A DNA stretch of 64,000 nucleotides from Maribacter aquimaris (lineage in GTDB: Bacteria > Bacteroidota > Bacteroidia > Flavobacteriales > Flavobacteriaceae), in contig NZ_JABTCF010000002.1 in assembly GCF_014596745.1 (NCBI RefSeq), positions 423,212 through 487,211 of the forward strand, written 5' to 3'. The translations under genes and the position numbers were made by a program. Position 1 is the first letter of the stretch; each line of letters starts with the position of its first letter. The notes under the pieces are model-generated. The model was not told the origin of the DNA. It did no database searches and saw only the letters and a list, made by a program, of their open reading frames with translations. This document shows positions 47,460 through 56,163 of this stretch, piece by piece.

Positions 47460-48521
47460 CTATACCCCTAAATCTACTTTAATGAGTTTGTATCCCTCTT
47501 CTTCATAGGATTCGGCATTTAACCAAAAATTTGTGCCGTCAAAAGTAATTCCGTCTATTTCATGATAGTCCAAAGAATAGGTTTCTACTGCCCTAAGGCC
47601 TGAAGATGTGGTGCACTTAAAAATTTTATTATCCTTTACCATATATAAATACCCATCCCTATAGTCCATTCCGTTTGGTTGAAAACCCAGATCTATTGTC
47701 TCTAATATTTCACCAGGGGATAAAGCGCCATTGGATTTGTATTTGTACAGTTTTTCTTCGTTATGACTATTTAACCATAACTGTCCGGGCTCAATCGAAG
47801 CGATACCTCTTATATAGGCTCCGACAGGGATAGAGGTATAGTATAAGGAGTTACTCGAATAGAGGAAAGAATCAAACGTGCCACTGCCACTCCCTCCTAA
47901 AAATAGTTGTCTATAGGATGAGTCTGATTTTTCAATTTCTACCGCACTTAACCTTGTTGTACTGGGGATGGTTCCCGCTATTGAGAAATCGTTGGGATTT
48001 ATTTGGAGTATATTACCATCTTCTCCATGGTAGCCTAAAAGAAATTCACCATCAAAGGTAATATCCATATCCCTACCCCATGGGACATTCCCTTGATCTA
48101 AAATAGATAATCGTTCAATCCAATTATCAGCCTCATTATCATTAGCTATCCTTCGTAGTAAAATAGGAGGGGAGTCATAAGGGGGAATTAGGGTTAGTTC
48201 ATTCCCTTCAAGGGTGTAATTATAAATACTGGTTCCCCAAGCACTGATGGTAATCTGAATGTCCGTTACGGTTATGTTGGTTTTATAGTCATCCCTAAAA
48301 CCGCGATTGTCTTCACTTTGAACAATAAAGGTGTCATCGGTATTTATATAAATATATTTAGCGTCATTTATTAAAATTTCGCCACTGACAACCTCCCATT
48401 TACCATAAATACCATCCGTTTGCTCTGGTTCCGCAGAAGCTTCATCTTTGTTACAACTTGTTAGTACCACAACCCATGCAAATAATAATAGGTTTTTTAA
48501 AAATTTGGTCGATGTTTTCAT
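47460..48521 (-). CDS. Lipoprotein with lipocalin-like and propeller-like parts
   Basis: 353 aa with a lipoprotein leader (FAWVVVLTSCNKDEAS, Cys about 23). Residues about 35-125 look like a lipocalin-type beta barrel (GIYGKWEVVSGEI ... LEGNELTLIPP). The C-terminal two-thirds resembles a beta-propeller (LWLNSHNEEKLYKYKSNG, DGITFDGTNFWLNAES). Function unknown; probably at the cell surface. Promoter element copy D lies 23 nt upstream, and the divergent sigma gene carries copy A. Confidence 0.7.
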   Translation of the reverse strand: MKTSTKFLKNLLLFAWVVVLTSCNKDEASAEPEQTDGIYGKWEVVSGEILINDAKYIYINTDDTFIVQSEDNRGFRDDYKTNITVTDIQITISAWGTSIYNYTLEGNELTLIPPYDSPPILLRRIANDNEADNWIERLSILDQGNVPWGRDMDITFDGEFLLGYHGEDGNILQINPNDFSIAGTIPSTTRLSAVEIEKSDSSYRQLFLGGSGSGTFDSFLYSSNSLYYTSIPVGAYIRGIASIEPGQLWLNSHNEEKLYKYKSNGALSPGEILETIDLGFQPNGMDYRDGYLYMVKDNKIFKCTTSSGLRAVETYSLDYHEIDGITFDGTNFWLNAESYEEEGYKLIKVDLGV

Positions 48522-48544
48522 ATTGTAATTTTTAAATTTCTTTT

Positions 48545-48573
48545 TTTATGTAGAAAAAACCATAAGGTTAACA
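48545..48573 (-). promoter_or_regulatory. ECF-type promoter element, copy D (lipocalin/propeller lipoprotein)
   Basis: Minus strand: TGTTAACCTT (48573-48564), 13-bp spacer, CATAAA (48550-48545). Confidence 0.8.
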
Positions 48574-48594
48574 GAACGATCTTTTTTTAGTTTG

Positions 48595-48624
48595 AGTGAT
48601 TGTAGCTCAAATACTACAATCACT
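48595..48624. promoter_or_regulatory. 11-bp perfect inverted repeat between the divergent sigma and lipoprotein genes
   Basis: AGTGATTGTAG (48595-48605) and CTACAATCACT (48614-48624) flank an 8-nt spacer. It lies between the two divergent promoter elements D and A and could be an operator or a transcription-stopping hairpin. Confidence 0.45.
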
Positions 48625-48695
48625 GTCTTTTAAGTAGTTTTTTAGGATTGGTGGTTTCTAAAAAAATGAAAAAGACTAAATTTAGCCTTCAAGAG

Positions 48696-48724
48696 TGTTA
48701 ACCTTAATTTTCCCATTACATTAA
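48696..48724 (+). promoter_or_regulatory. ECF-type promoter element, copy A (at the sigma factor gene)
   Basis: TGTTAACCTT (48696-48705), 13-bp spacer, CATTAA (48719-48724). It ends one base before the annotated GTG start at 48726. This suggests autoregulation, but the start codon conflict is unresolved. Confidence 0.75.
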
Positions 48725-48725
48725 A

Positions 48726-49298
48726 GTGAAAGAAGCAAAAACCGAAATTACGCTCGAGGATCTTAGAAAGGGCTCGGACTTGGCGTTGAAACGGGTTTAC
48801 GAAGAGAACCGTGACAAATTCCTGAATTTTGCACGGAGGTACCACTTGTCGGATGAGGAAAATATAGATGTTTATCAAGATGCCTATGTCATTTTCTACG
48901 ATAATGTGATGAACGGAAAAGTAGAAAGTTTTACCAGTAGTATTGCGACCTATCTTTTCGGTATTGGCAAATACTTGATTTTTGAACGCATGAAAAAGAA
49001 TAAAAAAAAGGTAAGCTCAAAATATGACCTTTCAATAGTAGGGCAGGAAGATGAATTGGTGAATAGTTTTGAAATGGAAGAACAGGAGTTGACTCCTGAG
49101 CAGGTATTATTAAAAAGACACTTCGGGGGATTAGGGGAACAATGTCAGGAGTTATTGACCCTTTTTTACTATCGCGGCTATACGATTCAGGAAATCATGG
49201 AGGCTCGAAATTACAATACCGAGAACGTTGTAAAAGCGGCAAAATCCCGTTGTATGAAAACATTGCGGGAACGTATACAGGCTAATAAAGCCCACTGA
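48726..49298 (+). CDS. ECF-type sigma-70 family RNA polymerase sigma factor
   Basis: 190 aa. Region 2 (about 18-92) contains FLNFARRYHLSDEENIDVYQ and the DNA-melting helix block; region 4 (about 128-185) has the helix-turn-helix YRGYTIQEIMEARNYNTENV. No sigma 1 or 3 domain, as in ECF factors. No ATG is available; GTG 48726 is the family-length start, but it abuts the sigma's own promoter element (copy A), so translation may begin elsewhere. It is followed 2 bp later by the TPR membrane protein, its likely anti-sigma partner. I infer it reads the TGTTAACCTT-N13-CATWAA elements. Confidence 0.85.
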   Translation: MKEAKTEITLEDLRKGSDLALKRVYEENRDKFLNFARRYHLSDEENIDVYQDAYVIFYDNVMNGKVESFTSSIATYLFGIGKYLIFERMKKNKKKVSSKYDLSIVGQEDELVNSFEMEEQELTPEQVLLKRHFGGLGEQCQELLTLFYYRGYTIQEIMEARNYNTENVVKAAKSRCMKTLRERIQANKAH

Positions 49299-49300
49299 TT

Positions 49301-50035
49301 ATGGATAAGGAACAATTATTATATCAATATTTTGCGAACCAGCTCACAGAGGACCGGCAAAAGCTTTTTAATGAATTGTTGGAAAATGATCCGGATTTCA
49401 AAACACAATTTGAATTTGAAAAGAATCTGAAGCGCGTTATCAAAAAGAACCAGAAAGAAAACCTAAAGCAAAAACTGGTCGGTTTTGAGAAGGAAATCAA
49501 AAGTAGTGACCAAAATTCCAATTCTAAAAGTAGTTTCAAGTTTTGGTCGATGGCAGCCTCCTTCGCTCTATTGGTCGCCTTGGGTTGGATGGCCTATAGC
49601 ACTTTTTCCGGGCCAGATTATGATGAATTGTATGCATCGAATTTTGAAACGTATCCCAATACCGTGTATACGATTACTAGAAGTGATGGCGGCCAATCCT
49701 TGACCAGGGATGCTTTTGCAGCCTATGAGGCCAATGACCATGCAAGGGCGGTCACTGCATTCCTGGATTTGAAAAAAGAGGGGGAAACCGGGCAGGTGGA
49801 CTTTTATTTGGCGCAATCTTATCTGAATTTGGGAAAGGACAAAGAGGCCATTGCGGCTTTGAAAAGTGTTATTGTTGGCAGTAAGGAATTTAAGGCGGAA
49901 GCCCATTGGTATCTTGCCCTGGCCTACCTTAAAAGTAAGGATGAGGTAAACGCTGTAGCAACCTTAAAGAGTCTTGTTGAAAATTTTGACTACAAAAAGG
50001 AAAAGGCCCAAACGTTGCTTAAAGCATTGGATTAA
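49301..50035 (+). CDS. Membrane TPR protein, candidate anti-sigma factor
   Basis: 244 aa. Residues 1-78 form a soluble helical domain (YQYFANQLTEDRQKLFNELL, NDPDFKTQFEFEK) like the cytoplasmic part of many transmembrane anti-sigma proteins. One membrane helix follows at about 81-102. Residues 120-244 are TPR-like repeats (DFYLAQSYLNLGKDKEAI, HWYLALAYLKSKDEVNAV) predicted to be periplasmic. A zinc-finger anti-sigma motif is absent. Its position directly after the sigma gene supports the anti-sigma reading. It converges with the CHAT gene, the ends overlapping by 4 bp. Confidence 0.7.
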   Translation: MDKEQLLYQYFANQLTEDRQKLFNELLENDPDFKTQFEFEKNLKRVIKKNQKENLKQKLVGFEKEIKSSDQNSNSKSSFKFWSMAASFALLVALGWMAYSTFSGPDYDELYASNFETYPNTVYTITRSDGGQSLTRDAFAAYEANDHARAVTAFLDLKKEGETGQVDFYLAQSYLNLGKDKEAIAALKSVIVGSKEFKAEAHWYLALAYLKSKDEVNAVATLKSLVENFDYKKEKAQTLLKALD

Positions 50036-52794
50036 GTCCTTCTTCTTCTGAAGTAGAATAACCCACCTACAAGTATTACGATGGCACCTATTGATGTCCA
50101 TACCCAATTGAAGGACTGTGATAGCGGTAAAGTATTTCCTGAAATCACAAAACCTGACCAATAATAGGGATGCGATAAACCGTTATCCCGATTAGTGTTC
50201 AAAAATTCTAGCTGTGCTTTCTGCAGAGCTATATCCTTAGCATCCCCTTTGGAAAGATTTTTGTAAAAACTGCCCATTAAAGTAGCGGAACTGGCATCGT
50301 TGATCTTCCATAAGGTGCTGGCAATACTCGCCGCCCCGCTATAAAAGAATCCTCTTGCCAAACTCATAAAACCTTCCCCTCGCTTTAAATCGCCCAAACC
50401 ACTCTCACAGGCACTCAAAGTAACCAGATCTGCGTCAATTTTTAAGTTATATAGGTCGGCTACATATAGTAAATCTTCTGTTGGGTTGCCATTTTGGGAA
50501 AAGGCCAAATAGGAATATTCAGGGGCGGTATCGTCAAAAATAGCGTGTGTGGCCAAATGTACCATCCCAAAAGAGGATAATTGCGATTTGAAATTTAAAA
50601 GGGAGGCATCTTCATCAATATAGGAACGGCCGTCGAAAGAAGACAAAATCTGTTCCACCTCTTTTTTATTGCTGGGTAAAGGCAGTAATTTTCCGCGGTC
50701 GGCATTGTTCACATTTACAGTGCCATCAAAACTGGGGGCAAAGGCCAAAACGGTATGCTCTTTTGGTTGCCGTTGCCGCAATTCAGAAAGTAGCGTGGCC
50801 GAATTCACATAACTAATGGCATGGTTCTCGGCTAGATAGTTTATACCTTCGGGGTTTGTGTTCAAGGCTGCGAAGGGGATGTAGTTCAAAAGGCCATCGG
50901 CCATGATGATCACTTTTTTCTGGTTGGTAGATTTTAAGAAGGGTGCCAGCAGCTGTTCATATATGGCATAGGTGGTCCTACCCAAAGTCATTGCATCCGA
51001 TTTTGGATCGGAAAGCATTCGATAAATCCTAGTGATACTTGTCTCGAATTCCGAATCAATCGGTATCCGTATTATTTTCTTTGTATTGTTCTCTAGACTG
51101 ATGGCGTAAATGGCATTATTTCCATAGAAAAAGGAAATCAATAGTTCATCCTTTTCCAATAGTTCCTGGGTCTTTGTCAGTGATATGACCTTAGTTCCGT
51201 ATTTTAAATTGTAATAGGCGGGGTAATTGGACTCAATTTTTTGGATAAGGTTGAGGTGGTCGTTCTTCAATTCGAGCAGTTGTCCTTCTAATTCACTATT
51301 TTCGGTTTTTGAAGTATTAAGTTTTTTTTCAATAAATGTGATTTTGGATTTCAATTGGCTTTCACGTTCTAAAACTTCATGTGGAATGTTTGCAAATTCA
51401 GTCGCTTTAGCATTAAGTAAAGCTTCCAATAATAGAACCGATTTACTTTTTTCCAAGTAATAAAAAGCTTTGTCGATTATAGAATCACCTGCGTTTTTCC
51501 CATTTAGGTTGTAAACAGCCTCTAACCCTGATTCGAAGAGCGGGAAGGCGTCTTCTATTAAAAGTAATTTGTCATTATGGTTTTTGAACGAAGGTTTTAG
51601 ACTATCAAGTATATTAATGGCAAGAGCGGTTGTTTCAATTGTTTTCAAATAAGAGTTAATGGAAATTAAAGCTGAATTTTTGTTTTTTAGGGTTTTGAGA
51701 ATTGAAGTCTTATTGGCATTTCGTTGGGATAATTGTTGAATAGCAAAATCATACATTTCCAAGGCTTCTTTGGGCTTGTTTGCAGCCATATATGCTATTC
51801 CTATTTTATTATAGACCGTGGCAAATTCGTCATGTTTTCTTTTCCCCCATTTATGCTCAAGTTCCGAAACGGCGTTTTTATATTCGGCAATAGCTAAATC
51901 AAACTCCGCATTTTTTTGGTGTATCCCTGCTTTTGCCTCATGATATTTATGCCTAAAAGGATGTTTTGGGGGAAGTTTATTTTCTATAAGTTTTAAATAG
52001 TATTTGGCACTATCCAATTTTGAAAGTTGAACATAATTTTCAACAAGATGGAAACCATCTGTAATTAAACTATTTAAACTGCCATTTTCATCAATATCCA
52101 ATTTTAATGATTTCAAAAGAAAACCATTGGATACTTTGAAGTTTTTTTCCCTTTTATGAACTTCTGCCAATAAACTGTAATTTCTGTGTAATGTACGTTC
52201 GTCCTCAGGGATGCTTGACTTTAAAAATCTTATATTCCTGAGATAAAATTGCTTGGCCAATTCATATTTACCCTCATTACTGAACATTTTTGCCAGAAAA
52301 CTATAAGAGGTTGAAAGTAAATATTTATCGTTTATGCTGCTAACGGAATCCGGTAGTTTTTCTGTTGAGTCAACAATTTGTTTAAATGCTTTTCGGGCGT
52401 TTAGGAATTCGTCGAGTTTAAAATAATAATTGCCTTTGTCGTATAGTAACGAATTTTCAAAAAGGCGTTTTTGCGGGGAATCTTCAATCTTTTTTTTGTT
52501 TTTAACCCATAAAGAATCCAACAGTAAAAGATTGTTGTTCATTTTTTCTAAATCATAAAAATAACCAGCTTGCCTATTCCAGTTTATTAAAGTAAAGAAT
52601 TCATCCTCCCATTGGTTTTGTACTTTAGTAAATTGATAAATTTTATGTAAATAGAAATAAACGGAATCTTTGTTGGTATAATAAAACTCCCTTGATTTTT
52701 GAGATAATTTGTCTATTTCCAAATCATAGTCATCTTCAACTTGGGCATTAAGTTGAAAAAATGATATTAAGAATAAGAACACAAAATATTTCAT
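50032..52794 (-). CDS. Exported TPR-CHAT protease with C-terminal membrane anchor
   Basis: 920 aa. A signal peptide (MKYFVFLFLISFFQLNAQ) is followed by many TPR-type helical repeats (about 40-430) and a coiled coil (about 470-520). The CHAT caspase-like domain spans about residues 600-880. The dyad is intact: His750 in HLATHAIFDD and Cys796 in TLSACESGLGDL. A membrane helix and Arg-rich stop (FNWVWTSIGAIVILVGG...RRRR) close it, so the protease domain should face the periplasm. Most known CHAT proteases are cytosolic. Second gene after the lipoprotein at 52874, sharing promoter copy E. Substrate unknown; the neighbouring TPR membrane protein is a candidate. Confidence 0.88.
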   Translation of the reverse strand: MKYFVFLFLISFFQLNAQVEDDYDLEIDKLSQKSREFYYTNKDSVYFYLHKIYQFTKVQNQWEDEFFTLINWNRQAGYFYDLEKMNNNLLLLDSLWVKNKKKIEDSPQKRLFENSLLYDKGNYYFKLDEFLNARKAFKQIVDSTEKLPDSVSSINDKYLLSTSYSFLAKMFSNEGKYELAKQFYLRNIRFLKSSIPEDERTLHRNYSLLAEVHKREKNFKVSNGFLLKSLKLDIDENGSLNSLITDGFHLVENYVQLSKLDSAKYYLKLIENKLPPKHPFRHKYHEAKAGIHQKNAEFDLAIAEYKNAVSELEHKWGKRKHDEFATVYNKIGIAYMAANKPKEALEMYDFAIQQLSQRNANKTSILKTLKNKNSALISINSYLKTIETTALAINILDSLKPSFKNHNDKLLLIEDAFPLFESGLEAVYNLNGKNAGDSIIDKAFYYLEKSKSVLLLEALLNAKATEFANIPHEVLERESQLKSKITFIEKKLNTSKTENSELEGQLLELKNDHLNLIQKIESNYPAYYNLKYGTKVISLTKTQELLEKDELLISFFYGNNAIYAISLENNTKKIIRIPIDSEFETSITRIYRMLSDPKSDAMTLGRTTYAIYEQLLAPFLKSTNQKKVIIMADGLLNYIPFAALNTNPEGINYLAENHAISYVNSATLLSELRQRQPKEHTVLAFAPSFDGTVNVNNADRGKLLPLPSNKKEVEQILSSFDGRSYIDEDASLLNFKSQLSSFGMVHLATHAIFDDTAPEYSYLAFSQNGNPTEDLLYVADLYNLKIDADLVTLSACESGLGDLKRGEGFMSLARGFFYSGAASIASTLWKINDASSATLMGSFYKNLSKGDAKDIALQKAQLEFLNTNRDNGLSHPYYWSGFVISGNTLPLSQSFNWVWTSIGAIVILVGGLFYFRRRRT

Positions 52795-52873
52795 AGTAAA
52801 AGTTGGCCCCCATTAGGATGGAAACCAACATTGCAATTAGTTTTAAAGCCTGCCTTATATCCTAAAAATAGGA

Positions 52874-53494
52874 TTAAAACACATACCCTTTAAAACTATA
52901 ATCTAATAAATTACCTTGGTCATCTAATTTACTGATATTTATAAGTACTTCACCCTTAATCTTCTGAAAGACTATAAATTGAGTGTAAAGTAATTGGTCA
53001 TTATACTCAGGGAAGGGAGTGAATTTTGGAGCAGTTGAACTTAATACCTTCCCGTTTGTATCTAAGAGGCTTATGTTTTTAATGTTTTCTCCTTCTAAAA
53101 TCAACATGTATTCAAGAGAATTACGTAGACCCAAACAATTACAAGGTGGCCGTGGAATATCTGGCCCTATTTTTAAACCGACTTCACTCAAATCTATGAT
53201 GCCTGCGATTTGTTTTTTGAATTTATCTTGTTGTATCTCTGCTTCGATTATATCTTTTTGTGCCTGATTATAACCTGGGTCTTTGGGAGAGATTTTTTTT
53301 AGTTTGGAAATATCTTCATTTAAGTTTTCGATTTCTGAATTCAAATAGAATTTGAACATATCACCCTCATAACTGAAATTCGTTTCCGTTAATACCACGT
53401 CTTCTGAATCGCCGGCGTTACCGGTATAATCCTTTACACATGAGGTCGTAAGAAGCGATAAGAAGATGACGATAATTAATAGTTTTGTTTTCAT
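52874..53494 (-). CDS. Lipoprotein preceding the CHAT protease
   Basis: 206 aa with a lipoprotein leader (FLSLLTTSCVKDYTG, Cys about 19). A predicted coiled coil (about 50-100, ENLNEDISKLKKISP, EIQQDKFKKQI) is followed by a Pro/Cys-rich turn (RPPCNCLGL) and a beta-rich C-terminus. No domain recognised. Its operon position with the CHAT gene (79-bp gap) and promoter copy E 33 nt upstream make it a likely partner or substrate of the protease. Confidence 0.72.
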   Translation of the reverse strand: MKTKLLIIVIFLSLLTTSCVKDYTGNAGDSEDVVLTETNFSYEGDMFKFYLNSEIENLNEDISKLKKISPKDPGYNQAQKDIIEAEIQQDKFKKQIAGIIDLSEVGLKIGPDIPRPPCNCLGLRNSLEYMLILEGENIKNISLLDTNGKVLSSTAPKFTPFPEYNDQLLYTQFIVFQKIKGEVLINISKLDDQGNLLDYSFKGYVF

Positions 53495-53527
53495 AGTTTG
53501 TTGATAAAAGGTTTATTTTGTTTCCAT

Positions 53528-53556
53528 TTAATGGACATAAAAAGTCAAGGTTAACA
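53528..53556 (-). promoter_or_regulatory. ECF-type promoter element, copy E (lipoprotein-CHAT operon)
   Basis: Minus strand: TGTTAACCTT (53556-53547), 13-bp spacer, CATTAA (53533-53528). Confidence 0.8.
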
Positions 53557-53716
53557 TAGTTACTCAACTATTTAGCCTGTTTAATTCGTGGGGGAACAAA
53601 ATTCTGGGGGAATTTTAAAGGAAAAAAGATACGAAATGATCGGATATAAAATTGTAAAAACCCGTCCTATTTGTTAAAAGGGACAAAAAACAGGCATTTA
53701 AATAAATGTAGGTGAA

Positions 53717-54550
53717 CTATTTAAGGAATATTGGATTCTTGACAAAGGCCTCTTTTACAAATTTGAACTTATCCAAATGAAACTTTTTTGGTGACTCCCC
53801 GCAATATTTTTTAAAATCCTTACTGAAATGGGCTAGGTCATAGTAGTTGAACAGTGCTACTAGGGTTTTATAGTTGTTTTGGTCCTCAGCATCGATTTGG
53901 GAGAATAAATTGTTGAAGCGAACCATGCGATTGTAAACCGAAGGTGCAATACCTACCACTTCTTTAAACTTCTTTTGAAAATAGCGTTCACTGACATTCA
54001 ATTTTTTGGTAACCTTGGTAATCGGTTCACACCCCAAAGAGCGATCCATCATATCGATGGCAATGTCGATAAAATTGGGAACGTATTTTTTATCTTCCAA
54101 TAGGTCTAAAAGTAATTGTTCCACCAGTTCCACTTTCTTTCCGGCCCGTAATTCCTTTTCATAGGAGGTTTCAAAATGGGTTAGATCAGAACCAAGAACA
54201 GTTTTTGAATCGGCAGGGGTATTGGTAAGTAATGACATGTTCTGCCCGAAAAAATGGTAAAGACCTGTGGGTTTAAAAGCGACTCCGGTCAATGCATTGG
54301 TTTCATGATCGGAGAAAAGCGTATAGGTTTTAGTCTGTTGGCCAATGGTATAGTATTTCGGTACAGATTGTTCTTTAGTATCCATCATGCCCCTAAACCT
54401 TCCCTGGTGTTGAAAGACCATAAAACCTTTGCCACTTGGTAAAACGGTCTCACGTATATCATTTTCATAGTCTTTACGCTCCCAGATTATGTCATAATAG
54501 AACGATACATAAGGTTGTAGTTTCTTTGTGACGGGATAGGTGGTGAACAT
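53717..54550 (-). CDS. AraC family transcriptional regulator
   Basis: 277 aa. An N-terminal effector-like domain (KLQPYVSFYYDIIWER, GVAFKPTGLYHFFGQ) precedes an AraC helix-turn-helix pair at the C-terminus (TKKLNVSERYFQKKFKEVVG, ALFNYYDLAHFSKDFKKYCG). Ligand and targets unknown. No ECF-type promoter element precedes it; it lies inside the regulon cluster but need not belong to it. Confidence 0.88.
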   Translation of the reverse strand: MFTTYPVTKKLQPYVSFYYDIIWERKDYENDIRETVLPSGKGFMVFQHQGRFRGMMDTKEQSVPKYYTIGQQTKTYTLFSDHETNALTGVAFKPTGLYHFFGQNMSLLTNTPADSKTVLGSDLTHFETSYEKELRAGKKVELVEQLLLDLLEDKKYVPNFIDIAIDMMDRSLGCEPITKVTKKLNVSERYFQKKFKEVVGIAPSVYNRMVRFNNLFSQIDAEDQNNYKTLVALFNYYDLAHFSKDFKKYCGESPKKFHLDKFKFVKEAFVKNPIFLK

Positions 54551-54637
54551 GTGAGGTTAATTGATTAGGTTTTGATTTTGGAATGACCATGGTTTATAAA
54601 TTTAGATTAAAAATGGATATGATTGAAAATTGATATA

Positions 54638-56131
54638 TTATATTTTTACAAATTCCACACGCCTGTTATTGGTTTTGCCTTCGGTTGTAGTGTTGTTATC
54701 AACAGGTTCCGATTCCCCTTTTCCATCGGTTTGTAATCTATTACTTCCAATATTGAATTGGGCAATTAGGGTATTTTTGACAGCTGAGGCCCGTTTTTCC
54801 GATAAGGTCATATTTTGCCCATCGTTGCCATCGGCATCGGTATGGCCGATAATCTTCAGGTTTAAGGTTGGTTCCTGTTGCATGGTTTCTGCTACTTGTT
54901 TCAGGACACCGAAAGATTCAGGCTTTATTTGATCCGAGCCAGAGTTGAACAGAATGCCTGTAGTGGAAAACCTACCATTTTCCAATAATTGTCCACGCAA
55001 GTCCAGACCACCTTGGGCAATTTTTATATTGTTGATGAAAACATTGTCAATGCCATCGCGAATATCCCTTGGGTGCAATTTGAATGACACGATGTTGTCA
55101 GGAACCAATCTGGGTACGTCTACCACCTTGTTTTCATTGATCCACATTCTAAACCTTTTGCCGTTAACGGCGATGGAAACATGGTTTTTTTGTAAAAGTA
55201 TGTCCCTTATGTCTTTTTCTACCGTATTTCTGATGACACGGTTGCCTGCAATTCTATTCTCGATTATAAAGCCTACACCAATAAATAAACATAGGGGTAT
55301 TTCTACCATAGCCATATTTTTTGAGGTGTTGAACATATTGTTGTCTTCAAGCCATATTTCCAATTTTGCCTGTGAACTTGTTTTTTTGTCAACTACGGTA
55401 AGCATGTCAAACTCTACGGTATAGTCTTCGGGCAAATTGGAAGGCAAATCGGGGATGTAAATGGATTTCCCGGCCAGTTTAAACCATTTTTCTTCATTGA
55501 TCATAGTCAGCTCACCGGTGCCATTGGTATTCCATTTGGATGGAAAATCGCCCATATTGTCCAAAGAAAAATCATCTGTCATTAGTATTTTGTCACCAGG
55601 GACAAAATCGAACTTACTATAGACCTCTAATTCTTGGGTCGTATTGGTTTCTTGGCCTGAAGAGCCATGGTCATTGTCCGGACCGTTGTTGGCAATGTCA
55701 TCGTCAGATGTTGTTTTATCATTTTTTTTCTTTTTTTCCGATAACAGTTTTTTGGCTGTTTTCAAGCTGTATTTCAAGGCTTTTTTTGCCCGGTTCATTT
55801 GTAATGTCGCTTTGCCTTGTTTAAGAATACCGGCACCATTAATATCCGCTATCGCATCTGGGGCACTCGATAGAACACGTTCTGAGTCTTCAACCGTATC
55901 GATTAAAGTTTCATAATCATCTTCATCCAATGGTTTCCCTTCTTGGGCATAGTTATCGTATAGGTACACTTTATCGTATAGGTCAAATGATTCCCTGACG
56001 AATGTATCCACACTATGGATTCCTACACGGCCAGAAGGCCGTTTTAATCTTTTTTCTTGTGACTGTATGGAATTGAGGAAGAGAAACCCAAACAGTATTA
56101 AAGCTAATATTGATTTATGTGAATGCTTCAT
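54638..56131 (-). CDS. OmpA family outer-membrane-associated protein
   Basis: 497 aa with a signal peptide (about 1-24). Residues about 25-150 are helical and Lys-rich; a linker (DDDIANNGPDNDHGSS) follows. The middle (about 175-370) is a beta-sandwich-like module (DDFSLDNMGDFPSKWN, EDYTVEFDMLTV). The C-terminal OmpA peptidoglycan-binding domain (about 385-497) has NLKIIGHTDADG and KGESEPVDNNTTTEGKTNNRRVEF. It likely tethers the envelope to peptidoglycan. Second gene after 56164-56880, so predicted to be under promoter copy B. Confidence 0.88.
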   Translation of the reverse strand: MKHSHKSILALILFGFLFLNSIQSQEKRLKRPSGRVGIHSVDTFVRESFDLYDKVYLYDNYAQEGKPLDEDDYETLIDTVEDSERVLSSAPDAIADINGAGILKQGKATLQMNRAKKALKYSLKTAKKLLSEKKKKNDKTTSDDDIANNGPDNDHGSSGQETNTTQELEVYSKFDFVPGDKILMTDDFSLDNMGDFPSKWNTNGTGELTMINEEKWFKLAGKSIYIPDLPSNLPEDYTVEFDMLTVVDKKTSSQAKLEIWLEDNNMFNTSKNMAMVEIPLCLFIGVGFIIENRIAGNRVIRNTVEKDIRDILLQKNHVSIAVNGKRFRMWINENKVVDVPRLVPDNIVSFKLHPRDIRDGIDNVFINNIKIAQGGLDLRGQLLENGRFSTTGILFNSGSDQIKPESFGVLKQVAETMQQEPTLNLKIIGHTDADGNDGQNMTLSEKRASAVKNTLIAQFNIGSNRLQTDGKGESEPVDNNTTTEGKTNNRRVEFVKI

Positions 56132-56163
56132 TATTTGAAATTTTTAAATTAAAAGGGTATAGC

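Noticed and set aside
54551..54600. GGTTAAT near the AraC start as a seventh ECF promoter
   Set aside because: The 10-mer does not match (GAGGTTAATT on the plus strand versus AAGGTTAACA) and it sits too close to the start codon for the N13-CATWAA part.
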